Assembly: GCA_015478775.1 (NCBI GenBank)
Contig: JADMKP010000003.1
Location: 1 to 39,044 of the forward strand
Length of the DNA: 39,044 nucleotides
Direction: 5' to 3'
From: Fermentimonas sp.
GTDB lineage: Bacteria; Bacteroidota; Bacteroidia; Bacteroidales; Dysgonomonadaceae
In this document: positions 1 through 8,353 of the stretch, piece by piece
Layout of the letters: each line of letters begins with the position of its first letter
Numbering within the stretch: position 1 is the first letter of the stretch
Position numbers and translations under genes: made by a program
The notes under the pieces: generated by a model
Told to the model about the DNA's origin: nothing
Seen by the model: the letters and a program-made list of their open reading frames with translations, nothing else
The model's database searches: none

Positions 1-37
1 GTTTGCTTCCAGATAGTGTTCCTTCCAAAAGCGGGTG

Positions 38-68
38 CAAAGATAGAGGTTATTTCTTACCGTGCAAA
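38..68 (-). promoter_or_regulatory. Strong minus-strand promoter firing off the left edge
   Basis: On the minus strand a TTTG box (65-68) is followed after 19 nt by TATCTTTG (38-45), an exact match to the Bacteroidota primary sigma consensus TTTG-N(17-23)-TAnnTTTG. Transcription would start near position 30 and leave the window. The initial transcript begins close to CACCCGCTTTTGG. From memory this resembles leaders in front of Bacteroidales rRNA operons, but the gene itself is outside the window, so its identity is inference. Confidence 0.7.
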
Positions 69-385
69 CAAAACCACAAGTTATTTTCAAATAATAATGA
101 TGTTTTTTCAAGGCAGAACATCATCTGCATGATTATCAAGGATATAAAAATTGAAGAAAAAACATCTTTTTTCTGAATAAAATCACTTTTGATGAAATTT
201 AGCGCAAAAGAGGAAATTTAAGCATCAATTTAAGTTCATAAATAAAGCACATTTTGAGCCGAAAACAGTAAAATAATCGCTCTAACATCTGTTTTTATAT
301 ATAAAAGCATTTCTATGAATGATTTTTTTCATTCACCTTTTTGGAGTTTTCAATCTTTATAAACCCATTTCAAGCCGATACACGT
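69..385. other. AT-rich intergenic region with three small hairpins
   Basis: No reading frame here looks like a gene. Three simple inverted repeats are visible. ATGATGTT/AACATCAT lies at 97-104 and 117-124 with a 12-nt loop. AGAAAAAA/TTTTTTCT lies at 155-162 and 167-174. TGAATGA/TCATTCA lies at 316-322 and 329-335. They sit upstream of the leftward promoter and could be regulatory, but in such AT-rich DNA they may mean little. Confidence 0.4.
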
Positions 386-550
386 TGTACTTTATCTGTA
401 CATTCTCCCTACCAACTCTTGATTAACACTGTATCAACCCTGTTCCAACACATTGTTAATACAGAGTTGATACAGTGTTAACTGAGAGTTGGTAGGGAAT
501 AAGCAGGGACTTGGTACAGAATAACCAGTCTAACTGATACCAGGTAAGTT
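386..550. repeat. Degenerate 11-bp repeat array with dyad symmetry
   Basis: About fifteen consecutive 11-bp units can be laid end to end, for example TGTATCAACCC (430-440), TGTTCCAACAC (441-451), AGAGTTGATAC (463-473), AGAGTTGGTAG (485-495) and GGACTTGGTAC (507-517). Left-half units are reverse complements of right-half units. As a result 407-443 and 461-497 form a 37-bp inverted repeat with only about four mismatches around a 17-nt loop. The period is near one helical turn. The array lies between a leftward strong promoter and a rightward ABC-transporter gene. It has no coding frame and no flanking transposase. The function is unknown; it could be a protein-binding array, a transcription insulator or terminator, or a small non-autonomous element. 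Confidence 0.65.
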
Positions 551-620
551 CAACATGAGCCAGTAAATATAAAATCACATTTTATGTGTATCTTGCGCAA
601 AATTTCAAACTTTACAATTA

Positions 621-2471
621 ATGAGAGGTATTATTCATATTTTAAAAAGATTTTTGCCACCATATAAGAAATATGTTTCACTGGCTTTTATCTTTAATCT
701 ATTAACTGCAGTATTAAATGTATTTTCACTTGCCACTATAATTCCAATTCTTCAGGTATTATTTAAAGTAAACACCCAAACATTTGAATTTATAGCATGG
801 AAAGGTACCGACAAAGCATTTATTGATGTAGTCCTTAATAATGTGAATTGGTATGTCACATCTTTAATTGAGACATATGGGGGCAGTTATACATTAATGA
901 TGTTAGCTATTGCTTTAATAGTAATGACTCTTTTAAAAACTGCTTCGGCATACTTTGGTTCATATTTTATAATTCCAATACGCACGGGTGTAGTAAAAGA
1001 CATAAGAAACAATATTAATGACAAGATACTCTCTTTACCACTGGGGTTCTTTTCTGAAGAGAGAAAAGGAGATATATTAGCAAGAATTTCGGGAGACGTA
1101 AATGAGGTTGAGAACTCCGTAATGAGTTCGTTAGACATGCTTTTCAAAAATCCCATACTCATTGTTATATATCTGGTAACAATGACAATTTTGAGTTGGC
1201 AGCTTACACTATTTGTTTTGGTGGTACTTCCAATAATGGGATTTATAATGGGAAGAGTTGGCAGAAACCTCAAAAGAAGTTCATTTGAAGCACAAAACAA
1301 ATGGGGTGAGTTAATGTCGCAAGTGGAAGAAACACTAAGTGGACTACGAATTATAAAAGCATTTGTTGCTGAAGACAAAATTTCTAAACGATTTCATCAC
1401 GGAAGCAACCAATTTAGAAGGATGTCCAACAGAATTTCGCGCAGACAACAACTGGCACATCCAATGAGCGAGCTTTTGGGAACCATCACAATTGCAATTG
1501 TATTATGGTTTGGAGGTTCGCTTATCTTAGGTAATAATAGTATAATAGACGCTGCCACATTTATATACTATCTTACCATATTCTATAGTATTATTAATCC
1601 TGCAAAAGAATTCTCCAGATCTGCTTATGCTGTGCAACGTGGATTGGCATCAATGGAAAGGATTGACAAAATTCTTGATGCCAAAAATACTATTACAGAT
1701 CCTAATGTGCCCATTAAATTAACATTTAACAAAAGCATCAATTATAAGGATGTTTGGTTTAAATACAATAATGATTGGGTTATAAAAGGAGTGAACCTTA
1801 CTATAGAAAAGGGGGAAACAGTAGCACTGGTTGGTCAATCGGGTTCGGGTAAATCTACAATGGCCGATATTTTACCTAGATTCTATGATATACAAAAAGG
1901 GGGTATATTTATTGATGACACTAACATAAAAGACCTCAAGATAAACGAGTTAAGATCGCTGATGGGAAATGTAAATCAAGACCCCATTCTTTTTAATGAC
2001 ACATTTTACAACAACATTGCATTTGGTGTTAAAGAGGCCAGCGAGAGTCAAATCATTCAAGCAGCTAAAGTGGCCAATGCACACGAATTTATAATGGCAA
2101 CTGAGAAAGGCTACTTAACAAACATAGGCGATCGTGGAGGTAAGCTATCGGGTGGGCAAAGACAAAGAATTAGTATTGCAAGAGCAATATTAAAGAATCC
2201 CGAAATTCTTATTCTGGATGAAGCAACCTCTGCACTCGATACAGATTCAGAAAGACTAGTTCAAGAAGCATTAGATGTACTTATGAAGGATCGTACTACT
2301 ATTATTATTGCACACAGGCTTTCTACAATAAAAAATGCCGATAAGATTTGTGTATTAAAAGATGGAGAAATCGTAGAGTCGGGGAAACACGAGACTTTGT
2401 ATGCTCAAAATGGTTACTACACTAAGTTATGTGATATGCAGGGTAATTTAATGACAGAGGAGTCTTTTTAA
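621..2471 (+). CDS. MsbA-like ABC exporter (fused membrane and ATPase domains)
   Basis: This is a 616-aa half-transporter that would work as a homodimer in the inner membrane, using ATP to export or flip a lipid or other hydrophobic substrate. Residues 1 to about 340 form the six-helix exporter membrane domain. The ATPase domain follows, with Walker A GQSGSGKST at 405-413, the signature LSGGQ at 509-513, Walker B ending in Asp533 with catalytic Glu534, and a switch histidine in IIIAHRLST. Size and order match the MsbA/multidrug exporter family, but the substrate cannot be read from sequence. The ATG at 621 gives a normal short N-terminus. The stop codon overlaps by 4 bp the stop of the convergent sugar dehydratase gene. 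A lipid or glycan substrate is suggested only by that neighbour. Confidence 0.9.
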   Translation: MRGIIHILKRFLPPYKKYVSLAFIFNLLTAVLNVFSLATIIPILQVLFKVNTQTFEFIAWKGTDKAFIDVVLNNVNWYVTSLIETYGGSYTLMMLAIALIVMTLLKTASAYFGSYFIIPIRTGVVKDIRNNINDKILSLPLGFFSEERKGDILARISGDVNEVENSVMSSLDMLFKNPILIVIYLVTMTILSWQLTLFVLVVLPIMGFIMGRVGRNLKRSSFEAQNKWGELMSQVEETLSGLRIIKAFVAEDKISKRFHHGSNQFRRMSNRISRRQQLAHPMSELLGTITIAIVLWFGGSLILGNNSIIDAATFIYYLTIFYSIINPAKEFSRSAYAVQRGLASMERIDKILDAKNTITDPNVPIKLTFNKSINYKDVWFKYNNDWVIKGVNLTIEKGETVALVGQSGSGKSTMADILPRFYDIQKGGIFIDDTNIKDLKINELRSLMGNVNQDPILFNDTFYNNIAFGVKEASESQIIQAAKVANAHEFIMATEKGYLTNIGDRGGKLSGGQRQRISIARAILKNPEILILDEATSALDTDSERLVQEALDVLMKDRTTIIIAHRLSTIKNADKICVLKDGEIVESGKHETLYAQNGYYTKLCDMQGNLMTEESF

Positions 2472-4396
2472 ATAGACTCCTTTGCAATTTTTTCCAATAC
2501 CCTGTCAACTGTTTCAAATGGAGAGTTAATGCTCTGAAACTCTGGAACTAGCTCCTTCATTTTCCTAACAGTTCTCATATCATCATATTCGTATGATGAC
2601 CTTATAAGTGAATCGATCTTTTGAATAACCTCCTGATATTCATATTCACGAACATTGGCAATCATTATTTTCTCGTGATGTGTAGGTTTTGTATGCTCAG
2701 CCTGATTTAAGAGCTCCTCATATAGCTTCTCTCCATTACGCAGTCCAGTAAACTCAATCTTAACCTTTGTAGACCCCGATAGTTTTATCATCCTTTTAGC
2801 CAAATCAACTATCTTGACCGGCTTGCCCATATCAAATATAAATATTTCACCCCCTTTACCCATAGCACCTGCTTCGAGTACCAGCTGACAAGCTTCGGGT
2901 ATAGTCATGAAATATCTGATAATTTCGGGATGTGTAACTGTAACTGGTCCCCCTCGTTTTATCTGTTCTTTAAATAAAGGAATAACCGAACCATTTGAGC
3001 CTAAAACATTACCAAAGCGTGTGGTAATAAACTGAGTCTTTTTTCCTTCATTTTTATCGAAATGTTTAGCTAATGATTGCACGTATATTTCGCATATACG
3101 TTTTGAACAACCCATAATATTTGATGGGTTAACTGCTTTATCAGTTGATACCATTACAAATTTACTGGCATTATATTTTATTGCAAGATCGGATATTACT
3201 TTAGTTCCTAAAATATTGGTTTGTATAGCTTCAGAAACATTAACCTCCATCATTGGTACATGTTTATATGCAGCTGCATGAAAAATGTACTGCGGCCGTG
3301 TTCTGGAAAATATTTTATCCATTCTGGAATGATTGCTTACACTTGCCACCACTATTTCTGTTCTAAGAAACTTCCATTTCTCATTCAACTCTAGGTATAG
3401 ATCGTGCAATGGAGTTTCGGCCTGATCAATCAATATTATACTATTGGGATTAAAAGATGCAACCTGCCTTACAATTTCACTACCAATGGAACCAGCCGCA
3501 CCAGTTACCATTACTCGCTTTCCTTCTATATTAGACGCAATATCCAACATATTAATTCTAATTGGCTCGCGAGGCAACAAATCTTCTATTTGTATATCTT
3601 TAATCTGCTCCCTACTCTTTAATGAACCATCCCACTCATTTATTGGAACAGTTGTAAGTAGCGAAATATCATGATCGACAAAATTGGATAATAGTGTTGA
3701 ATTTTTAATTTCATCCATTTTTTGTGGAGAAACAATTATTGTTCTTACATCTTTACTCTCAAGAATTCTGAAAAGATTATCGTTATTCTCATGTATGGTA
3801 ACTCCCATTATCTCCTTGCCCACCATGTGACTCTCGTCAGATATAAAACCCAATACGCGATATTTAAACTCATTATTTCCTTTTAATGCTTTTGCCACAC
3901 TTATTCCTGCCTGTTTGGTTCCATAAATAAAAATATTAACCGGCTTTATATTATTTCCTGTTATTGTTTCATATACCTCTTTTACAATAATCCTGGAGAA
4001 AATCATTAAAAAAGTATTCAGAGAGAATATTGAAATAAAAGTTTGAGTAGAGAGATAAAAAACTTCATTGTATTTCATTAGAATTACAATTGAAATTAAT
4101 GTTGCAGCGTAACCTAAAATTAATGCATATACAATTCTGAGTAAATCAGTAAAAGAAGAAAAACGCAGAATACCACTAAATGTTCGTAATGACACAAAAG
4201 CAATAGTGTTAAAGAATATTAGAAGTAGACATACTGTTGTACCGTCTCTTCTGACATCTTGTGTTAATCCTTCAAAACCATATGCTATTAAATACATTAA
4301 AAGGCACGAAAAAACAATCATTAATGTATCTATAACAAGAATAGCTGTTCTTGAAAGTACTCTACGTGCTAAATAATTTTGAATAATTTTGCTCAT
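2468..4396 (-). CDS. Membrane-bound NDP-sugar 4,6-dehydratase (FlaA1/WbpM/CapD family)
   Basis: A 642-aa protein of the polysaccharide biosynthesis family. The N-terminus (about 15-135) carries four hydrophobic helices. A first Rossmann-like CoA-binding-type domain follows at about 150-270. The catalytic short-chain dehydrogenase domain has the nucleotide motif TGAAGSIG at 298-305. In the active site Met428 and Lys432 (MGCSK) stand where classical SDR enzymes have Tyr and Lys; the Met substitution is typical of long WbpM/FlaA1 dehydratases. The known reaction is NAD-dependent 4,6-dehydration of UDP-GlcNAc-type sugars at the inner face of the membrane, the first step towards deoxy-amino sugars of surface glycans. 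Its 3' end overlaps the ABC-exporter stop codon by 4 bp in convergent orientation. Confidence 0.9.
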   Translation of the reverse strand: MSKIIQNYLARRVLSRTAILVIDTLMIVFSCLLMYLIAYGFEGLTQDVRRDGTTVCLLLIFFNTIAFVSLRTFSGILRFSSFTDLLRIVYALILGYAATLISIVILMKYNEVFYLSTQTFISIFSLNTFLMIFSRIIVKEVYETITGNNIKPVNIFIYGTKQAGISVAKALKGNNEFKYRVLGFISDESHMVGKEIMGVTIHENNDNLFRILESKDVRTIIVSPQKMDEIKNSTLLSNFVDHDISLLTTVPINEWDGSLKSREQIKDIQIEDLLPREPIRINMLDIASNIEGKRVMVTGAAGSIGSEIVRQVASFNPNSIILIDQAETPLHDLYLELNEKWKFLRTEIVVASVSNHSRMDKIFSRTRPQYIFHAAAYKHVPMMEVNVSEAIQTNILGTKVISDLAIKYNASKFVMVSTDKAVNPSNIMGCSKRICEIYVQSLAKHFDKNEGKKTQFITTRFGNVLGSNGSVIPLFKEQIKRGGPVTVTHPEIIRYFMTIPEACQLVLEAGAMGKGGEIFIFDMGKPVKIVDLAKRMIKLSGSTKVKIEFTGLRNGEKLYEELLNQAEHTKPTHHEKIMIANVREYEYQEVIQKIDSLIRSSYEYDDMRTVRKMKELVPEFQSINSPFETVDRVLEKIAKESI

Positions 4397-4439
4397 CTGC
4401 TTATAAATCTTTGAATAACTTTACGATAGTGTTAGAGAA

Positions 4440-4447
4440 CAAAGGTA
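4440..4447 (-). promoter_or_regulatory. Candidate -7 box for the sugar dehydratase gene
   Basis: TACCTTTG on the minus strand matches TAnnTTTG and lies 44 nt upstream of the dehydratase start. No TTTG box at the usual spacing was found; the nearest (4477-4480) is too far. The dehydratase may therefore have its own promoter rather than depending on the nadC operon read-through across the 93-nt gap. Confidence 0.4.
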
Positions 4448-4489
4448 TAATAAATTTCACTTTTTAATGGTTTAACCAAATAAAATGGC

Positions 4490-6127
4490 TTACTTATATT
4501 CCTCATTTATAATACTTTCTTTTTTTGTTTTGCCTGTTTCAATAAGTTCAATCCCTTTATGAATCAGGGGGTCATCCTTATAATAAGCTGCCCAGAAAGC
4601 TTCTTCACCGAAGAAATTTCGTACAATATAAGCGTGTAAATTTTTCTCAAATAGATTGCTAGACTCCTGTATATAGTATGGTCTTATCCTCACACCATTA
4701 TTATCTGCGAAACTAACTAAATTCACCAAAAGTGGCTGTTGACGTAAATACCTGTAAAGTTCAGTCCAAGTTTCGAAGCTACTTAGTTGTTTTCGGTTAG
4801 AATCTGAATATATCATTGCATATTGTTCATCTAATCTACTATTAACAACTGTATTGAAATATGAGTTCACTCCAACTGTATCACGAGGAATAAAAATATC
4901 GGGCATAATGCCATCTCCACCATATACTGCTCTTTTTCCCAGAGTTTGATACAGAGTAAGGTTGTTTGACAGAGTATCTATATTAATATAATCACCTTTT
5001 AGATACCTGTTTATAGCATCCATTTCATACTCATCATATTTGCCCTTCTCGTATTTTCTTTGAATAGAGCGGCCAGAAGCAGTGTAGTATCTTGCAACTG
5101 TGAGCCTTACTGCAGAACCATCGGGAAATAGCCTTTGACTTTGCACAATACCCTTTCCAAAAGAGCGTCTTCCAATTACTAAACCTCTATCGTGGTCTTG
5201 AATTGCCCCTGCAAAGATTTCACTTGCCGATGCACTCAGCTCATCAATTAATACAACGACGTCATCCTCTTTGCTTATTCCAGAGCCATTAGCATAATTA
5301 TCAGTCCTTGGAAAATCACGTCCCTCTGCATAAACAATTAAATCACCTTTTTGCAAAAACTCATTTACCATTGCTACAACCACCTCTAACGACCCGCCAG
5401 AATTTCCTCTCAGGTCTATTACAAATGAGTTAGCACCCTGGCTTTTTAGTTTTGATATAGCAGAGATAAATTCACTGAAGGTGTTGAACCCAAAATTAGT
5501 GCCTAGCTTAATAAATCCTATTTTATCAGTAAGCATATAAGAAGCGTTTACACTGTTAGTGGGTATATTGCCACGAGTAACAATAATATCATGAATCACA
5601 CTGCTATCAGCCCCTTTAATACCAAGTTTTACTTCAGTTCCACCCTCACCTCGTAGTTTTTTAAGTACATCTTCATTTTTAATACTCTTGCCCGCTACAA
5701 CAGAATCATCTACTAGTACAATTCTATCCCAAGGAGCTATTCCAGCTGCTTCAGAAGGTCCGCCAGGAACTATGCTTGTAACAACTATTGTATCTTTTAA
5801 GACATAAAAGCTTACGCCAATTCCGGTAAAATGTCCTTCAAGCGATTCGTTTACCCGTTTCATGTCTTCTGCAGATATATACTCGGAGTGAGGGTCTAAC
5901 TCTTGCAATATATTGGGTAATGCATCCTCAACCAGATTATACATATCTACGCTATCTACATACGATTCTCGTACATAGTTTAATACTGCACCCATCTTGC
6001 CAAAACCATCAACTTTGCCGGTTCTGCCAAGTACACCATACTTACTACCAATAAATATTCCTAGCGCAATACCTATTGCTATCCATAGGGGCAACCAAGT
6101 ACCTTTTCTACTTTCTGAATTCATCAA
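4490..6127 (-). CDS. S41 family C-terminal processing protease
   Basis: A 545-aa periplasmic protease anchored by an N-terminal hydrophobic segment (about 12-27). A PDZ domain spans about 95-185 and is followed by the tail-specific protease domain. The Ser/Lys dyad is visible as SASASEIF and GRRSFGKG. By family spacing (25 residues, as in E. coli Prc) the nucleophile is Ser300 and the general base Lys325. S41 enzymes cleave C-terminal tails of periplasmic or envelope proteins. About 200 residues follow the protease core, which is usual for Bacteroidales members. It is the last gene of a run nadC / dCMP deaminase / protease, only 15 nt after the deaminase. No specific substrate can be inferred. 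Confidence 0.92.
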   Translation of the reverse strand: MMNSESRKGTWLPLWIAIGIALGIFIGSKYGVLGRTGKVDGFGKMGAVLNYVRESYVDSVDMYNLVEDALPNILQELDPHSEYISAEDMKRVNESLEGHFTGIGVSFYVLKDTIVVTSIVPGGPSEAAGIAPWDRIVLVDDSVVAGKSIKNEDVLKKLRGEGGTEVKLGIKGADSSVIHDIIVTRGNIPTNSVNASYMLTDKIGFIKLGTNFGFNTFSEFISAISKLKSQGANSFVIDLRGNSGGSLEVVVAMVNEFLQKGDLIVYAEGRDFPRTDNYANGSGISKEDDVVVLIDELSASASEIFAGAIQDHDRGLVIGRRSFGKGIVQSQRLFPDGSAVRLTVARYYTASGRSIQRKYEKGKYDEYEMDAINRYLKGDYINIDTLSNNLTLYQTLGKRAVYGGDGIMPDIFIPRDTVGVNSYFNTVVNSRLDEQYAMIYSDSNRKQLSSFETWTELYRYLRQQPLLVNLVSFADNNGVRIRPYYIQESSNLFEKNLHAYIVRNFFGEEAFWAAYYKDDPLIHKGIELIETGKTKKESIINEEYK

Positions 6128-6142
6128 TTCCCTCTATCGTTT

Positions 6143-6574
6143 TTAATTCGTTTCTACTGAAACCAGCTCTATCTTAGCTCTTTTTAGTAATTCAACACCA
6201 TCGCTCAACCTGTAGGCATCTGAATAAACAACTCGACTTATTCCTGCCTGTATAATTAATTTTGCACACTCAATGCATGGTGATGAGGTCACATACAGAG
6301 TTGCGCCATTACTACTGTTATTTGAGCGTGCAACCTTAGTTATAGCGTTGGCTTCTGCATGCAATACATAAGGTTTTGTTACATTATCCTCATCTTCGCA
6401 TATATTTTCAAATCCCGATGGAGTACCGTTATATCCATCAGAAATAATCATTTTATCTTTTACTAAAAGTGATCCCACTTTTCTTCGCTTACAGTAAGAG
6501 TTCTCCGCCCATATAAAAGCCATTCTCATATATCTTCTATCAAGAAGATCTTGCTTCACCTCATTTTCGTTCAT
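6143..6574 (-). CDS. dCMP/cytidine deaminase family zinc enzyme
   Basis: A 143-aa deoxycytidylate deaminase-like protein. The zinc site is complete: His72-Ala-Glu74 (HAE, with the proton-shuttling Glu) and Pro99-Cys100-x2-Cys103 (PCIEC). The N-terminal signature (GSLLVKD, DGYNGTPSGFENICED) is that of dCMP deaminases such as ComEB. The expected reaction is dCMP to dUMP, feeding thymidylate synthesis in the cytoplasm. It is 21 nt downstream of nadC and 15 nt upstream of the S41 protease, so it is probably co-transcribed with both. Confidence 0.9.
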   Translation of the reverse strand: MNENEVKQDLLDRRYMRMAFIWAENSYCKRRKVGSLLVKDKMIISDGYNGTPSGFENICEDEDNVTKPYVLHAEANAITKVARSNNSSNGATLYVTSSPCIECAKLIIQAGISRVVYSDAYRLSDGVELLKRAKIELVSVETN

Positions 6575-6595
6575 AAATACTTACAACCTTTATAA

Positions 6596-7444
6596 TTAAA
6601 TTGCTTTGAGACTCATGTCTAAACTCATAACAGAGTGTGTAAGTGCACCAACTGATATATAATCAACACCTGTTAAAGCGTATTCGCGTATTGTATTGAA
6701 ATTAATTCCACCCGACGATTCCAGTTCCACCTTACCATTAACTATTTTAACAGCCTCCCTGGTCTTTTCTGGACTAAAATTATCAAGCATTATTCTATCT
6801 ACTCCACCTACTCCTAGCGCGTCTCTAAGTTCTTCTAGACTTCTTACCTCTATCTCAATTTTTAAATCCTTTTTATTATTCTCAAGATACTCTTTGGCCC
6901 TAAGTATAGCATTTTCTATGCCTCCGGCAAAATCTACATGATTATCTTTGAGTAGAATCATATCAAATAATCCTATTCTATGGTTTACTCCACCACCAAT
7001 TTTCACCGCTTGCTTCTCTAAAATACGCATACCTGGAGTTGTTTTACGAGTATCTAAAACTTTAGCAGATGTACCCTCCAATTCTTTTACATACTTACTA
7101 GTAACTGTTGCTATACCACTCATTCTTTGCATAATATTTAGAACAAGTCGCTCTGCCTGTAAGATGGATTGCACTTTACCCTTAACTATAAAAGCTACAT
7201 CTCCTTTTTTTACTTGTGCCCCATCGTTTATATAAACCTCAACTTTTAAATTTGAGTCCAGTTTATTAAATACTCCAATGGCAACTTCAACACCAGCAAG
7301 AATACCGTCTTCCTTAATTATTAGCTTCGATGAGCCTATCTCGGTTGGAGGAATACAGCATAATGTTGTATGATCTCCATCGCCTATATCTTCGGCAAAA
7401 GCCAACTCCACTAAGCTGCTTATCAGTTTTTTTTCATCCATCAA
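6596..7444 (-). CDS. nadC: Quinolinate phosphoribosyltransferase (decarboxylating)
   Basis: A 282-aa enzyme of de novo NAD synthesis that converts quinolinate and PRPP to nicotinate mononucleotide and CO2. The family landmarks are present in order: the N-terminal domain with EDIGDGDHT, the active-site run DTRKTTPGMR followed by EKQAVKIGGG and NHRIGL, the LLKDNH lysine/asparagine segment, and the C-terminal barrel strands LDNFSPE and SGGIN. Length matches the family. It is the first gene of the minus-strand operon and lies divergent from rlmH. A TAnnTTTG box is found about 84 nt upstream of the ATG. Confidence 0.96.
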   Translation of the reverse strand: MMDEKKLISSLVELAFAEDIGDGDHTTLCCIPPTEIGSSKLIIKEDGILAGVEVAIGVFNKLDSNLKVEVYINDGAQVKKGDVAFIVKGKVQSILQAERLVLNIMQRMSGIATVTSKYVKELEGTSAKVLDTRKTTPGMRILEKQAVKIGGGVNHRIGLFDMILLKDNHVDFAGGIENAILRAKEYLENNKKDLKIEIEVRSLEELRDALGVGGVDRIMLDNFSPEKTREAVKIVNGKVELESSGGINFNTIREYALTGVDYISVGALTHSVMSLDMSLKAI

Positions 7445-7527
7445 TTAGTGTTTATAAAAGACAGGGTTGCTAGCTACTTAAACAACCGAACACCTGTTTT
7501 GTTAATAATTTCGAAAAATAATTTATG

Positions 7528-7535
7528 CAAAATTA
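7528..7535 (-). promoter_or_regulatory. Candidate -7 box of the nadC operon
   Basis: TAATTTTG on the minus strand fits TAnnTTTG. It sits in the 188-nt divergent nadC/rlmH spacer, about 84 nt before nadC. No TTTG partner was seen at canonical spacing. Confidence 0.4.
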
Positions 7536-7548
7536 CAAATTTATCTGC

Positions 7549-7556
7549 TATATTTG
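7549..7556 (+). promoter_or_regulatory. Candidate -7 box of rlmH
   Basis: TATATTTG on the plus strand exactly matches TAnnTTTG, 76 nt before the rlmH start, back to back with the nadC box. No clear TTTG lies 17-23 nt upstream. Confidence 0.45.
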
Positions 7557-7632
7557 TAAATACTGAACGGTTATTAATTGTTTGGCCCAAAGATATATCG
7601 ATCAAACATTAGAAATCTTGTAGTTTAATTAT

Positions 7633-8106
7633 ATGAAGATATTACTTATAGCTGTTGGCAAAACCGACAATAAGCTAATTTCACAATTAATTGATGAATA
7701 TATTAAGAGGATAAACTATTATATACCTGTTGAATTATTCACATTGCAGGATGTAAAAAAGAGTAAATATTTATCAGAAAAAGAACAAAAAATATTGGAG
7801 GGAGAGAGTATAAAGAAATGCCTGCAACCTTCTGATTATATAGTATTACTTGACGATAAAGGGAAACAACTAACATCTAAAGATTTTGCAAAGTATATCG
7901 AGAATAAAATGATTTCAGTTTCAAAGCGTTTGGTATTTTTAATTGGTGGACCATACGGCTTTTCTGAAGATATTGTGGCTATTTCAAAGGAAAAACTCTC
8001 ACTTTCTAAAATGACTTTAACGCATCAAATGGTTAGACTATTATTTGCAGAGCAGATTTATCGGGCAATGACAATATTGAATAATGAACCGTATCATCAT
8101 GAATGA
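7633..8106 (+). CDS. rlmH: 23S rRNA pseudouridine-1915 N3-methyltransferase
   Basis: A 157-aa SPOUT-class methyltransferase that uses S-adenosylmethionine to methylate pseudouridine 1915 in helix 69 of 23S rRNA, acting on the assembled 70S ribosome. Family marks are the start MKILLIAVGKTD, the SAM-binding knot residues FLIGGPYGF, the run LSLSKMTLTHQMVRLL with FAEQIYRA, and the conserved C-terminal tail PYHHE that closes the active site. Length is the family standard (about 155-160 aa). A short membrane protein follows 25 nt downstream, probably in the same transcript. Confidence 0.97.
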   Translation: MKILLIAVGKTDNKLISQLIDEYIKRINYYIPVELFTLQDVKKSKYLSEKEQKILEGESIKKCLQPSDYIVLLDDKGKQLTSKDFAKYIENKMISVSKRLVFLIGGPYGFSEDIVAISKEKLSLSKMTLTHQMVRLLFAEQIYRAMTILNNEPYHHE

Positions 8107-8131
8107 TAAAATTGAATAAAATATCAACAGT

Positions 8132-8317
8132 ATGCCTAGAAAGAAAAAAGTTCTTACAGTTTTATGGGTTGTTATTGCTATTCTGGCAATTGCATCAATA
8201 ACATCATTAATTATATTTCCGCAGTGGAAAGGAGTTTTCTTTGCAGGAGGTGGTGGCTTCCTGATATTTAATATATTATTATCTATGTTTTTTATAAAGA
8301 GAAATTATAAAAACTGA
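8132..8317 (+). CDS. Small two-helix membrane protein, unknown function
   Basis: A 61-aa protein not recognised as a named family. A positively charged N-terminus (MPRKKK) is followed by two hydrophobic segments, about residues 8-29 and 35-54. A glycine-rich turn (FFAGGGG) separates them, and the tail (KRNYKN) is basic, giving a hairpin topology with both ends in the cytoplasm. It lies 25 nt after rlmH on the same strand and just before a convergent hairpin. Gene-like features are the start at the expected operon distance, the membrane pattern and the charge placement. Confidence 0.65.
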   Translation: MPRKKKVLTVLWVVIAILAIASITSLIIFPQWKGVFFAGGGGFLIFNILLSMFFIKRNYKN

Positions 8318-8321
8318 ATTG

Positions 8322-8353
8322 ATTTGGAGTGAAGTTAGCTGTCCACTCCAAAT
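8322..8353. terminator. Possible bidirectional terminator hairpin
   Basis: ATTTGGAGTG (8322-8331) and CACTCCAAAT (8344-8353) form a perfect 10-bp stem with a 12-nt loop, between the convergent ends of the 61-aa protein gene and the AlkD-like gene. The stop codon of the latter lies in the loop. Only a weak T-run (GTTTTTAT) follows on the minus strand, so termination is plausible rather than certain. Confidence 0.45.

Noticed and set aside
407-497. Insertion sequence or MITE
   Set aside because: No transposase, no flanking target-site duplication was seen, and the inverted arms are themselves made of shorter repeats. A non-autonomous element is not excluded.
386-550. CRISPR array
   Set aside because: The units are 11 bp, contiguous, degenerate and inverted about a centre. 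There are no 25-45-bp identical repeats with unique spacers and no cas genes.
887-1378. 163-codon minus-strand frame inside the ABC exporter gene
   Set aside because: It is a shadow of the strongly supported exporter coding frame, with no promoter or recognisable protein.
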